This document shows, piece by piece, positions 24,001-35,360 of a DNA stretch of 64,000 bases. The stretch spans positions 316,836 through 380,835 of the forward strand of contig WIDE01000015.1 in the NCBI GenBank assembly GCA_015039315.1. Direction: 5' to 3'. Every line of letters begins with the position of its first letter. The first letter of the stretch is position 1. The notes beneath the pieces are model-generated. The model made no database searches, was not told where the DNA came from, and worked only from the letters and a program-made list of their open reading frames with translations. The DNA comes from Clavulina sp. PMI_390. Lineage: Eukaryota > Basidiomycota > Agaricomycetes > Cantharellales > Hydnaceae. A program made the translations under genes and the position numbers.

Positions 24001-25291
24001 AAGAGGAGGGGGAATTCCTTGAGACGGAGAAGGAGGCTCACTCGCGTATGACGAAATAATGGGACGAGGTGGAAGGACCGGCGGAGCGCCTCCCCCACTA
24101 CTGCGAGCATGTGGTCGCGCTGGCAAGGGAGGGGTTGGGGATTTGTGGTCAATAAAGGGCGTATTTAGCAATGGTTCGGATCCGCTTCGCACTTGGGGTT
24201 CTCGAGGAGGAAGTGGAGGATGATTGGAGAGAAGGAGATCTGATTCGGATGATGTCGAGCCAAGTGCAGGTTTTGAGGATCGGGAAGGCAGCGGCGGTGG
24301 GGTAGTAGAGCGAAGGGATGGGGATTGAGGCTGGGGTGGTGTGAGTGATCCTACTGAAGGGCTCGGGCGCGGTGGGATCGGTGGAGGTACGGACAAGGTG
24401 CTCCCGTCTCGCCTTGGTGAGTAGGCGATGTATGGAGGCAACGAGGGCCCAGAAAATGGATCAGTATCATTTAATAAGTCTTCATGAGGTTCTGTTCTGC
24501 TTCTAGCGGGAAGAGCTGGGCTCATGGTGCGAGGAGACGACTGTGGGGCGTTAGAATTTCTACAAGAGATTCTATTAGTGCTACACCTGAACCATCCTTA
24601 CACATAGACACTCACCCAAACATAGACCTCAAAGATGCCACAGAGGGCGCTACCGAAGGCTCTGAGTTGTCGTCTGGAAGCAGGCTTTGCGATGATTTAC
24701 GGCCCAGAGAACTCGAGCTCGGTGGAGGGGGCCGAGGTGGCAGCTTCCTCATAGCAGGGGATGCGCTTGAGCTGGTTTGCATATCCGTGGACCTTATTCT
24801 AGGCGGAAGGGTGGGAGCAGGAACGGTACTAGCGTGGTGGGGGTGCCCATTTCTCGAGATCGGTGTTGTCGATCCAGACACCGGCTGTTGGCAAGGACAT
24901 CAAGCAGGCACAAAAAGTCAGAAATACCAACTATTCTGCCTGAAAGTTCCCTAGGGAGACTCACCTCGGCGAACTCGCTCAGGTCAGGATTAGACAGCGA
25001 ACGCGACCGGGATGGCGATGTCGGGCTTGGTGGCACAAGCTGGATCGCTGCAAGTTTGGACTGCCCATGCGCCCCAAAGCCAGAATTCGAGGACAATGAA
25101 GACACCAGAGGTGATCTGTCATTCAAATTATCACTCGATATCCTGATTGCTGGGCGCTGGGCCAGTACAGAGGGACGTGATGGGCCAGGCGCGCCACTGG
25201 ACGGTCCGCCAGCAGAAAGGTTCTCGAATCGTTTGCGAATATCGGTGAATGCCGGCCTAGTTGAGTCATCCTCGTTGTCTGGCTGCGACAT
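21008..25291 (-). CDS. Inositol-polyphosphate 5-phosphatase with WD40 propeller and Pro-rich N-terminus
   Basis: Eight exons: 25291..24965, 24884..24616, 24559..22603, 22538..22457, 22399..22163, 22095..21836, 21771..21559, 21490..21008 (1275 aa). Residues 1-500 are Pro/Ser-rich with repeated SH3-ligand-like motifs (PPPLPSR, PPLPPRE, PPPIPPRPSP). About 525-890 is a WD40-type propeller (GNCVVVGHHSIKVYDL, VWCGMKDGHLFEYD, YLGHEGGVITLW, GRDERVRFWDG). About 900-1235 is the catalytic domain with every 5-phosphatase motif: GSWNID, FGFQEV, GVYGNKG, NCHLAAGQ, LNGDLNYR, RIPAWCDRIL and SDHRPISAGF. It should remove the 5-phosphate from phosphoinositides. The third intron's donor (GTACAT) is weak but gives the correct frame. 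WD40-fused 5-phosphatases are also known from plants and protists. Confidence 0.9.
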
Positions 25292-25493
25292 TCGGACGCT
25301 TATTCTCTGCTGTCAGAGCCTTTCTAGAGCGAAGTACTAAGAATAAGAGAGACCAAGCACAAACAACCTCAATTAGGTCATCGAACGATGCCCCATTCAG
25401 CCAACATGACTAGTCCATACAATCAGGCCCAGAACAGTAATCAAACTAGGGCTACACATGGTTGCTCAAACTACAACACTTTTTTCGTCTTTG

Positions 25494-28307
25494 TCAAGCA
25501 GGACCCGCTGCCCCATTGCCATCGCCCCGGCGCCAAAGCATGTTGTACAGTCCCTGCATCCAGCCCCGCGCTTCTGCAGGAGCATTCTGACAGAAAAAAA
25601 AAAAGGATTTTGAGTAAAAGGATGATTCCGATCGAGCCTAACGCATACCTCTTCATCCTCTTCACCATCCTCGTCATCCTCTCCATTGTCCTGGTCCCTC
25701 TCCAAATCCACAGTCTCTTCTTCGTCAAAGTCGTCTACGTCTCCTTCATGGACTTGACCCCCAGGAAATGCCCCAGGAATCGCGCCGGCTGGCTGAGGTC
25801 TCCCTCGTTGAATCTCTCGCATGATGAACTCCTGCAGTGCAAGCTGGTCGCCGTCGTCCACTTCTGCAGCACCACCAGCACCGCCTCCAGACGCACGCCC
25901 TCGTCGTTCCCTGACCATGACGCCACGGAAATAGTCTTGATCATACTGACTTAGGCTTGTCCTTGGTGGCAGGGGGTCGAATGACACCATCTGTTGTGGG
26001 ACAGCTCCAGGGTGGAAGAAAGCCATCGCGCTCCGATTTTCGGCAACAATGACATGACGGACAAAGTTTTCTGGAGTACCCCCTCCATAGGTAGTTATGG
26101 CTTTTCGACGAACTTCGAGCGCAGGGGAGGGCGATGAGAGGTGTTGAAGGAGGGAAGGAGTTATGGTACTGCGGATCCATTCTGCAATCTCGGGGACTTT
26201 CCACAGCTCGAACGAGCGCTGAGTGTAGAGGTGAGAAAGGAGGTGAAGTGTAGACTCCCCCTTCGCAAACGAACTACATTGTTGAAGGTCAGCAAAATTT
26301 GTACGACATAGCAGAGAGACGAAGCACGCACTCCCAGCTTGTTGAAATGCGAAGGTCTGGGTGAGCGCGAAGCTCGCTAGACAGGTTGATTCCCGCTTTG
26401 TCGGCAAGCAATGGCAGAACGTAGGGGTAGGTGCAAAACGCATCTTCTAGCAGCCGCGTGCTTCGCTCGTGTTTCTACCTCACCAAATGTGATCAATGAA
26501 TTGCTCGCGGATAGGTCAGCGTTGCGAAAGTGACTAACCCGATCACCTTTCTCGTCCTCTACATTCCTCATCGCGAGTGCTCGTGCCCAGCTCCACCCGG
26601 GAAGTAACCTGATATCTGCCCTTCCAGGAGTAAAGCGCTCCTCGGTAGCGAGCTGCTCCCACACAACCCACATGTCCAGCAGCCACTGATTCATTCCACT
26701 CCGCACAGCAAGGTAGTCGAGATAGAGTAACGCGCCATGAGGGTCCTCCCCTGGGTCCAGCGATAATAATAATCGAGCGAACTCAAATGCTGCACGGTTT
26801 GTGCCCCGCTTTTGAAGGTTCACAATATATCGTCTGGAGAATTGAGTGATAACAGAAAGGTTAGGTTTGCACTAAAATAAGAGAAAAAGTAACGAAAAGA
26901 ATGGCATGGAACACGCACGCGAGAGTCATAAAGAAAGGTCTGTTCTCAATACGATCAAAGTCAAGTCGCTGAGTACCAGTGGTAATGTTGAAGGAAGGAG
27001 GGAATGCCCTCTCGATCGCAAACAACGCTCGGGCGACAAGATCAGAGGCCTGGGTGTTATCTATGAGGGGGTCAGCAATCGTGCCGCAGAAAGCGCTGGG
27101 TTCAAGCTGGAGTTACTTGCCATCCTGATGTCGCGCTACCTCCGACATCTGAAGGAGAGTATCCACATGCCATGGGTGCTTCTGGAGGATACGCATGAAG
27201 CCTTCATAGTCTGAGGAACACAATATTTCAGCATTTGAGCAAGGGAACCGCTCCTCAATACAATGGAAACGAACCTCCCATCTGAACAGTCTCGAGAAAG
27301 AGAAGCTCGACGGTCTTGTATGACGTCGAGTGCTCCAGCGTCCACCACTTGTCTCCAGGATAAGCACCAATTTTCCTCCACACTTCTGTCTCTTTAGATG
27401 GCCGCATGGTAAGCCCTTGGCTCAGACGAACCATATACCAAGTTGGAGGTGGGGTAGTAAGCTGAGATCGCACTACGGGGGCACGTCTTTGTTTTGCTGG
27501 TTGCTTTGCACTATTCACCTATGAGCAAGTTCAGCATGAACTGATACCAGATGATTGGTAGCTATTCGCACCACTTTGGAGCCAAAGAAACGGCGCAATT
27601 CGGCATCTCCGTCGAGATGTTTCGGTGAAGTTGCCAGTAATTCACGAAACTTGGTAACAGCGCTTGAAACAACTATTGCGGGGCCGGAGGATTCGCCAGA
27701 TTTTGGAGCTGGAGTCGGGCCACCTCTGAACACATGCCACAATAAGAGATAGCGCCGACAGTAACAAGCAGCAGTCTGCTTACTTTATGCCCAATTCCAT
27801 CAAAGCCTGATCAATCTCATCAAGCTGGTCCTCTTTGCGTTTTGCCTTTCGCTCTTTCTTGCTGGGAGGTGATGTAGGCGGTGTCGGAACTGCGACTGGA
27901 GAGGCAGGGAAATCAACTGCAGCAGATGCCTCTGAGGGTCGCTTAGGCTTCTTTTTCTTCTACTAAGAGGCGACGAGTGAATCGGCGTTGGGGCAGAAGT
28001 TCTAGCAGCGAGGGAGGGAGATTACCTTCTTGGACTTATTTTTCTTAGGACCCGCGCCTGAAGTGTCGTCATCATCATTATCACTATCTTGTTCAGCTAT
28101 TTCCAACTAATCCCAGAGTTTGATCAGCATATCTAACTCGAAATACGTGTGTGCCACACATACAGCTGCAAATCCAAGCTTCGGACGCGTTGAAGGTGCT
28201 GGCCGCTCTTCCTCGACATCCGATGGCTCATCAACGTCAGGAACGGCTGACTGAAGGTCGGCGAGTGTTTCTTGCTCTCGTTGAGCTCGCTTGTTAACTC
28301 TGGGCAT
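25494..28307 (-). CDS. TCF25: TCF25/Rqc1 homologue, ribosome quality control factor
   Basis: Eleven exons: 28307..28164, 28106..28026, 27959..27784, 27725..27572, 27518..27275, 27210..27121, 27060..26919, 26833..26539, 26474..26332, 26273..25649, 25586..25494 (728 aa). The start MPRVNKRAQREQETL fits the family; an upstream in-frame ATG exists at 28385. The N-terminus is acidic and Lys-rich (DNDDDDTSG, KKNKSKK). The conserved Tcf25 core follows: LQKHPWHVDTLLQMSEVA, QASDLVARALFAIER, MNQWLLDMWVVWEQL, GWSWARALAMR and LPLLADKAGINLSSELR. The sixth intron needs a GC donor (GCAAGT...CATAG); no GT choice keeps the reading frame. The C-terminus is acidic, then RGWMQGLYNMLWRRG. In yeast Rqc1 works with Ltn1 on stalled 60S nascent chains. 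Confidence 0.92.
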
Positions 28308-29878
28308 CGGTGACTCAACGCGCTTATAGAGTACGTGCTTGGTCTTGTTTACTGCTCCGAGACATTCCTCAATCCCATCATCCATGGCAGATCTCAGATT
28401 TGTCCTGCACCCTTTTCTCTACCTACTGACTACCTCCGGAACCAATTGGATAAAAATCGCTAATTATATCTGGATAGTGCTATCCTGCCCTGAGTTCGGG
28501 TGGCTTCCCATCAGCTTCGGCTTTCTATCTCTCTTCGTTCAATAATTCTCTGCATTTCTGCCACAAAATTGCAGCCATTTCAGTAAATCCCAACAATGGG
28601 GCTTGCGAAAATGAACGCTTTGATGGGCTTATTCTGAAATCTACCAAGTGTCTCGCTGGAGCATCGTTGCTGGCTATTGGCGCTGGCCTACCGTTGCCGA
28701 CCATCAATATCCCAAGTTGATGATGAAGCTTGTCCAATAAATAATATTTTATATGGTCCTCGACTTGCCATAGTTTTTTCTGAATTGCGTGCAATAGTTG
28801 CAAGGCGTTCTCGTCTCATTGGTAATCGTTTGAGGCGCTTGTACTCAGTCGGCATCTCCGCGGTCCATCTCACTTCCAGGAGCGGATATTATAATTTTTT
28901 TGAAATATTTCGGGGACGACCAGAAAATGAAGAAAATCTGGTTACGGGCGACCGTGCAACTGCCGGCGGTTACTCTATGAACCTCTGCCTTCCCCCCTGA
29001 CGATTTCATGCGATTTGTGAAACTTTGCAGGCTTATTACGCAGGATAATGAAACTTCGGGAAGTCTCGAGCCATCAAGCAACAACGGAGCCGCATCCATG
29101 TCCATCTGCGCTAGGAGTTTTCGCACGGCACTATAAGTTGCTTGGGCGCGATGCTCCACCACTACTAGGGCGAGCTTCTACTTATTTCGCGTAGCGTTTG
29201 AAACAAAGCATGCTGTTGTCAGAAGCAAAGAAATCATCCTAATTTCCGCGTATAGCGGGCTATTGAAACAATCGCCGTAGTAAGCATTCGCAATGCCGGT
29301 GAATGAGTGCAGATAGTTATCAATTCCAGCCCAGCTTGAGGTATTGTGCTACCATCGAAACGAAACCGCCTTTTGGTCAATCATCTCTATGCCAGTGCAT
29401 TTGTGCACCGCTTTCGCAACAGGGCTCCAACCGTCGTCCAATAATGTGTGAGTGACCACCGAGATGAACGATCGACAACCCTGTGGATCTTCCCAGCCAC
29501 CTCAAGAACCCGTATTCCACTGATAGCTGCCGGTATCTTGTTCCGAGGAAGGCACCAGAAGTCTTATAATTAGCCTGTGAACTGAAATTCCCCCAGATCT
29601 GGGGCAGCCGCTGCGGAATCGCACGCCGCGCGCCGCGTGGATTTGACATTTGACACGTTCAAAAAACATTCACACTGTAGTATTCCAAAAAAGGATTGAC
29701 ATTGCCAAGATTCACAGTAGATGAGCCAAAATTAGACCAAAAATTGGAACAGAACTAAGGTTGTGCACAAAATAACGAGGGTTGTAGATACCAAATTGGA
29801 CGCAGCCACAAACTAACAGTCACAAGGGTCCAATCTAACCATGGGGAGCTTAAGCGAGAAGCACTATCAAACTAGCGT
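28308..29878. other. Intergenic with unassigned coding-like fragments
   Basis: About 1.6 kb between TCF25 and the first GMC gene's 3' end. On the minus strand, 29162-28526 shows overlapping open stretches with ordinary amino-acid composition (e.g. ATYSAVRKLLAQMDMDAAPL), but there is no ATG-led model and no family I recognise. It could be a decayed gene. 29400-29650 has another short minus-strand frame of unknown status. Confidence 0.35.
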
Positions 29879-32310
29879 TTACTCCCAGGCGGCCTTGATG
29901 AGGTCGGAGGCACGCTCAGCAACAGCGTACGTAGGACCCTGGGTATGCCCATTAGGAATGTATGGCTAGATGGAGAGCCCGTTAGCATATTTGACTCATT
30001 GCAAGGGTGATAATTGTATACTCACGAAGACGCTAGCATCAACGACACGAAGGCCAGCAACACCCTTAACAGTGAGATCAGGGTTGACAACACCTGCCGA
30101 CGTGCCCTTGGCGCCGATAGCAGCAGTGCAGCAAGGACTAAAAGTGCAAGATGAGTATTCAAGCAACCATTGGTGTCACTCATTTTACGCACTGCCAGAT
30201 GGGGGCCACCCAGGACTCCATATAAGTGAGACGAGCTGCCGTCGTGTTTGTGTTGGCGAAGTCACCATATGAGCCCAGAACAATGGGGGCGAAGGAAGGC
30301 GAAGTAGCAATGAACTTGACTTGTTGGATAGCTTTGTCACACCGAAAAGCATTTAGTCCATACTCCGAAGATATTGGTAGAGAACAGCTCACCAGCATCC
30401 AGAATATAACGGTCACCTGCGTTTGCAAGGAAGGCAGGATCGATGATCGGCTGGTCCCACATGCTTGCAGTATTGAGGGTGATGCTACCGACTGACTGGG
30501 GGGAAAGAAGGACACTGCCCATAGTGACATAGTTACCGGTCGCTGGAGAAAACAAACCCTGTCAGTCTAGGTGAAATATCGTTCGAGGACAAAGCTCGGC
30601 TCACAAGGTGTCGAGGCTTCGTTCACTTTAAGGAAACCACCCTAGGATGCAATACGTCAGGAACACATGCTAAGAGCAAGTAAGCAAGGCAACATACCCC
30701 AATGACGATCTCGTAGTGAGGGGCGCCTGATCCCGAAGAGGTATCGGTGGAAGCGGTGAAGTTATTAGCTGAGCTGTAAGCCGCTCGACCAAAGTACATG
30801 GCCCCAGCCAAGCCGTTAGCAAGCCAGCCTGTATGCATTTATTTCAGTTGAAAGTGCTATTAACGAGGTTGATAGAGTGAACTTACCAGTAGCGTTTGCT
30901 TCATATTGGGCTAGCGCCTCGTTGAAGACGGTGGTGTTCTGGTTGGCTGTGTCTGGCGTATCCAGAGTGTTGACTTGCAACTTGCTAAAGGAGTGGGAGA
31001 CAGTTAGACTAGTGAGTATAAGGACGATGGAAAACACATACTTGATGGTCCATGGGTGATCTTGGAAGTTGGCTCCGACGTTCGGGCTGTTGTACTTGAC
31101 AGGAATGCCCTTCGCGGTCAGTTGAGCAGTCGGACCAATTCCGGAGACAAGGAGGAGCTGGGGCGAAGCAACTGCGCCAGCAGAGACGATGACCTCATTA
31201 GAAGCTGTCACGTTGTAGAGCGTTCCAGTGCTGGACGCCTGAAGGGTGACACCATTGACGGCGACAGTCGACCCAGACTTGAAAGTGAGCTTCACAACGT
31301 GAGTGTCCCAGAGAATGTCTAGGTTGGAGCGAGCTTGCACCGCGTCGGAGAGGTAGTTGTAGGACGAGGAGCGGACACCGCCACCAGTGCTACCAGGAAG
31401 CCAACCTAGTGATGGTTCTTTTGAGACGACGAGGGTGAATATCATAGAAAGGGGCTTACCTAAACCGAGAGGCGAGCCGCTATTGATATCTTGGTTGTAC
31501 TTGATGCTCGAAAATCCAGTCTGGTATGGTGTCTCCATGATCTTGGGATAAAAGGATGCATTGTAGTTCAGCAGGTTAATCTTGATTGGCCCACTGGTGC
31601 CTGCGAGTCCTGGAGTGTAGTCGCCAACGATAGATTGGCCGCCTGTCGGTGCGGTCCATGCTTCCAACTGAAGCAACGTGAGGGTCATCCTTGGCAGCAA
31701 GCATGAAATCTTCTGACCTTTTTGTAATAGGTCTGAATGTTGGTCCAGTCCCAACCAGAGTCACCAGAAATAGTGGAAATACGGTTCCAGTCGTCCGAAG
31801 GCCCACGCGTCCAAATACAGTAGTCTTTGTAATCGTTGGCACAATGCTAACATCATCGAAGTATTAGAAGCTGTAACTTACTGACGGAGCTGCTACCACC
31901 ACCACCCAATCCACGAGGGTACAACAAAACTCGGTTATCAATGTTGGGGTTAGCCTTCGTAGTGTAATTCCTATATGTTCGACAATATCGTCAGGAAGCT
32001 TCGCTGGGCTAAAGGTGCATATACAAACTGACCAATTCCACGCCTGGTTGGGGGTCGCACTACCAGCCTCGATAGGGATCTCAATGAGTTCATTACCGAC
32101 GTTGGTGCCGCCTGCCTCGATGAGCAAGACACTGAAGGAAGAGACCTCTGTGAGGCGGCTCGCTACGACCGCACCTGCCGTACCAGCACCCACAACGATG
32201 AAGTCGTAGGTCTTGCCGGCCACGGAGGCGGGACTGGTGTAAACAGTACCCCGAGCCGCGGAGACGAGGAGGCCTAGGGTGGCAAGAGAAGAAGAGATTG
32301 GAGACCTCAT
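29879..32310 (-). CDS. Secreted GMC oxidoreductase (aryl-alcohol-oxidase-like), paralogue 1
   Basis: Twelve exons: 32310..32033, 31970..31882, 31824..31718, 31667..31460, 31405..31042, 30984..30887, 30828..30698, 30641..30605, 30542..30393, 30331..30193, 30137..30026, 29965..29879 (599 aa). Signal peptide at residues 1-21, then the FAD dinucleotide motif [16 protein letters not shown] with the ADP-ribose-binding EAGG. The GMC signatures are [11 protein letters not shown] and [16 protein letters not shown]. The two active-site histidines are present in the split-codon HPCCTAAIG and in PNGHTQGP. Paralogues read HPxGT here, so the CC in place of xG is unusual. Family enzymes oxidise aryl alcohols or related substrates with FAD and make H2O2, supporting lignin-attacking peroxidases. 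It leads a cluster of three intact copies. Confidence 0.9.
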
Positions 32311-33154
32311 GATGCTGAGAGAAGGGGACGAAGCTGGGGGATCAGAGGCCTCAAGGGCTGCCCTTTTATGGTTACGATGAGCTCTCTTACTGCATCTCAC
32401 AGGCGTTAGAAACGCCGAACGTTACATCCTTCAGTCTGTAGATAGTCGGCGGCTGCTCTATGATGAAGAGGGTCTGAGAAATCCACTGTGGCAGTAGGCC
32501 AGGGCTGAGAAAAAGAATTCGGGGATCTGAGGTCGCGGTGCGGCCAGAGTGGCGGGTGACCGGACTGCCATTAAAATAGCTCAGTTTCCTCCTAAGGGTC
32601 TCATTCAAAATTGTGTCGTATGGCCCAATTTAGGTGACGTCGTGAAGGGCGTGGAGTGAGAAAAGCCCGAGAAATTGGACATTGAAGATCGTTGTCAGAG
32701 AAGGAGAACACATGTTCCGAAAAAGGCACGCGTCTCATCTTGACGACTAAGCCCGGCGGGAGATGACGAACGACAAGGACCTTCATTTCGGAGCAGGAGG
32801 TGCAATGATGTTTGGCTAAGTTTACAACTGATGCGTGTGAAGGTTAGCGTCACCAAATTAAGCTTGACATGGCCTGTCTTCGGCTTGACAAATGGAAACT
32901 CAACCTGAAGCGAATAGAGGCCCGATGAGTCATGGAATCGATCAGAGACTGCGTCGAGTAGACCAAGGACGAGGGCGTTGGCTTGAGCACATAGGATGTC
33001 GAGAACGAGCCAATTCCATGACGTCAACGGCCGTGCGTGTGTGTGAAGACTTTCTCAGCGAGGGAAAAAGGGCATTAGTCTCGGGAATCGACACAGCAAG
33101 CTCGATCGATGGACAAGACCAGCTGTGAACCGGAGTATCGGAATCTCCTATTGA
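32311..33154. other. Intergenic between GMC gene 1 and decayed copies
   Basis: It contains the GMC1 promoter. No other supportable gene. Confidence 0.45.
32361..32369 (-). promoter_or_regulatory. TATA-like box of GMC paralogue 1
   Basis: CATAAAAG on the gene strand, about 55 bp before the ATG. The other two GMC genes also have AT-rich TATA-like boxes 70-75 bp before their ATGs. Confidence 0.4.
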
Positions 33155-33413
33155 CTATATAAAGCCTTGATGAGAGTAGAAGCGCGCTTGAGAAACAGCA
33201 TACACTGGCGCCTGAGTATAGTGATCGGGAATGTACGTCTCTAGGAGCGTGGCGATAGAAAACGTTTGTCAGATTCGGAAGGGATGGCTCGCTTACACAT
33301 ACACTAACCTCAATGGCGCACAAGCTTTCACACCCTCTAACGTGAGATCAGGGATTCACAATGTCTGCTGACGTTCCCTTCGCACCGATGGCCGCGGTGC
33401 CGACAGGATTGAG
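33155..33413 (-). pseudogene. Decayed C-terminal fragment of a GMC oxidoreductase
   Basis: Two exon-like remnants. At about 33413..33320 the frame reads [19 protein letters not shown], then hits TGA where the intact genes read DLTVKGV. At 33235..33155 YIPDHYTQAPVYAVSQA matches the final GMC exon before degenerating. The active-site His codon and the exons upstream are not recognisable nearby, so this looks like a partial duplicate or deletion remnant. Confidence 0.7.
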
Positions 33414-33486
33414 CGGCAAAAGATTGACGCCCGAAGAACCTACATAGAAGCACTATGAAAACCTACTGCTAGGTCGACTTTACTCC

Positions 33487-35360
33487 TGAGACCAGGTTTG
33501 AGAGGAGGGCCTTGGCCGTCTCGGCAAAGGCCCCGTGGAAGGCCTGTACGATGTGAGTCCCAGCTTTAGCTGCGGCGAGATAGAGCGCTTACTGAATCTC
33601 TGAGAAATAGTAATCACTAGAGGATGCCGTCAAGGGTCGGGTTAGCAACCTAACGACGCGTATGGGGTCATTATTAGTCGGAATGGGGGCAGCATTGGAA
33701 CGTCGGGTGATCCCACAGCCTGCTGGTGTTCGGTGTGATGTCCCCTGGAATTGGAGGCAACAAGGGTTTTCTCCGCCATTCTGTAGCCCTATGCGGCTAT
33801 GACGAGATGCCTTTAGGAGTGATCCTCGAGCGATCACAGGTGAGCTGCTTAGAGTCTTGATTGACCGAGCGAAAGCCAACCTACTGTACGTGAAGGGGAT
33901 GCGGTTAGCAACGTCTCTACTCTAATAATGGAAGGCTCACCGAGATAATCACGCAATTTTATGAAATACTTGAAACCCCTCCATCACCTCTCAAGCATGA
34001 AGTTTAGCCTCAGCAAAACATGCCGGTGAGCCCGAGCCAACCAAATCTACACGAACAGGTTGAATGGAACTCCATTATAGTGATTGTAGAAGGGGGAAGG
34101 GAAGATAGAACGAAGATGACATCTCGACAGAGTGTGGGTCGCTGGTTGGGAACCGTTATGTTGGTTTCCCCGCCTCTAGGTTGGTTAGTGGTCAGTATCT
34201 ACTTGCTCAAGGAAGATCAAACGAGATCCGTGAATCCAGCAGCGACATGATCAGTGACTCAAGGATAAAACAGCTTGCAAGTGACAATATACGGAGTGTT
34301 GTGCTTCGTAGGGATGCCATCAGACAAAGGGTACATGCGAAGGCCATGTTAGAAGCAAGGGGCAACGACAGTGGCTGGTTGAGATGAGGACCTCCCGAAT
34401 AACGGTGATACAGGGGATAAGTTTTATCCTTTAGTGCTGGAGGGGGATGCCTTTGTTGCGGGCTTTAATCCAGAGGTGAATGCTTTCATGACTTGGGTAG
34501 TTGATAATGTACCAAGGCTGGCGCGAGCTTTATAGTTATCAGATGAAGAACGGACAACGCCGGGAAATATTCGAGAAGTAGCCATGAATGAGGAGGTGAG
34601 AAAGACATCATGTTTCCCCACAGTCCTACGACTGTTTGGCTCACCGAGGCCGAGAGACTTCCACTGTTGACTCAATGTTAGAGTCGACGTGGATTAATTG
34701 GATCGTCAGCGGAGCTAACGCCACAGCCGTGGTTCATGGACATATTTAGTAGACATCGTGGTCTGCGCTACTGAGACCTGTAAAACCGGGTAGATAGTAT
34801 CCGGTGATAGTTCGACCCCAGTGGGAAGTAGCCAATATAGAACCTATGGGACCAAAATCTTGGACCGTAAGCGCTCTCCCGTGAATCAGCAATGTAACCT
34901 TCCTCTAACAGGTTGCGTTCGAGGTCGGGCACTGGTCGGAGTCCCTGGACATGGAATCCAAGATTACCGTCGTTTTCAAAACTCCGAGCCGTGCCCGAAT
35001 GCGGTAATCTTCACCCCGGGAAGTCAGCCAAGATGCCAAGAAGTAGCAAAGATCCACTCTACTCACAGGGAATTTACTCTCACGGTCCACAAGGATGTAA
35101 TTGGGCTCTTTTATCCATCGTCCCCGCCTTTAATGCATAGACGCTGAACAGAACTTCAGCCGATTTGCACTTTTGTAGATTGTACGCAGATATTTGCTCA
35201 CGATGTCCATACTTGGAGACATGAAGCCGCCAAATTTGGGCCAGATCTACACTAAGAATGATCAATCGTCTGATGCAGTTTGAGGGTAAGGAGCCAGAGG
35301 AGCCAACCAGGGTGGCCTTTGGCACCACCGGCTTGGACAGCAAGGAAGTCATATGACTAA
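33487..35360 (-). pseudogene. Decayed, roughly full-length GMC oxidoreductase
   Basis: Remnants appear in correct GMC order on the minus strand. About 35350..35290 is like FLAVQAGGAKG (exon 1, EAGGTN). About 34870..34770 is like GRTITGYYLPGFTGLSS (exon 4, [16 protein letters not shown]). 34590..34424 has VRSSSDNYKARASLGTL (exon 5). About 34390..34280 has GIPTKHNTPYIV (exon 5, [11 protein letters not shown]). About 33730..33650 has PAGCGITRRSNAAP (exon 11) and about 33565..33487 has AFAETAKALLSNL (exon 12). Stops and frameshifts interrupt all of them. Exons 6-10 are not recognisable. This is an old copy of the neighbouring family. Confidence 0.65.
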
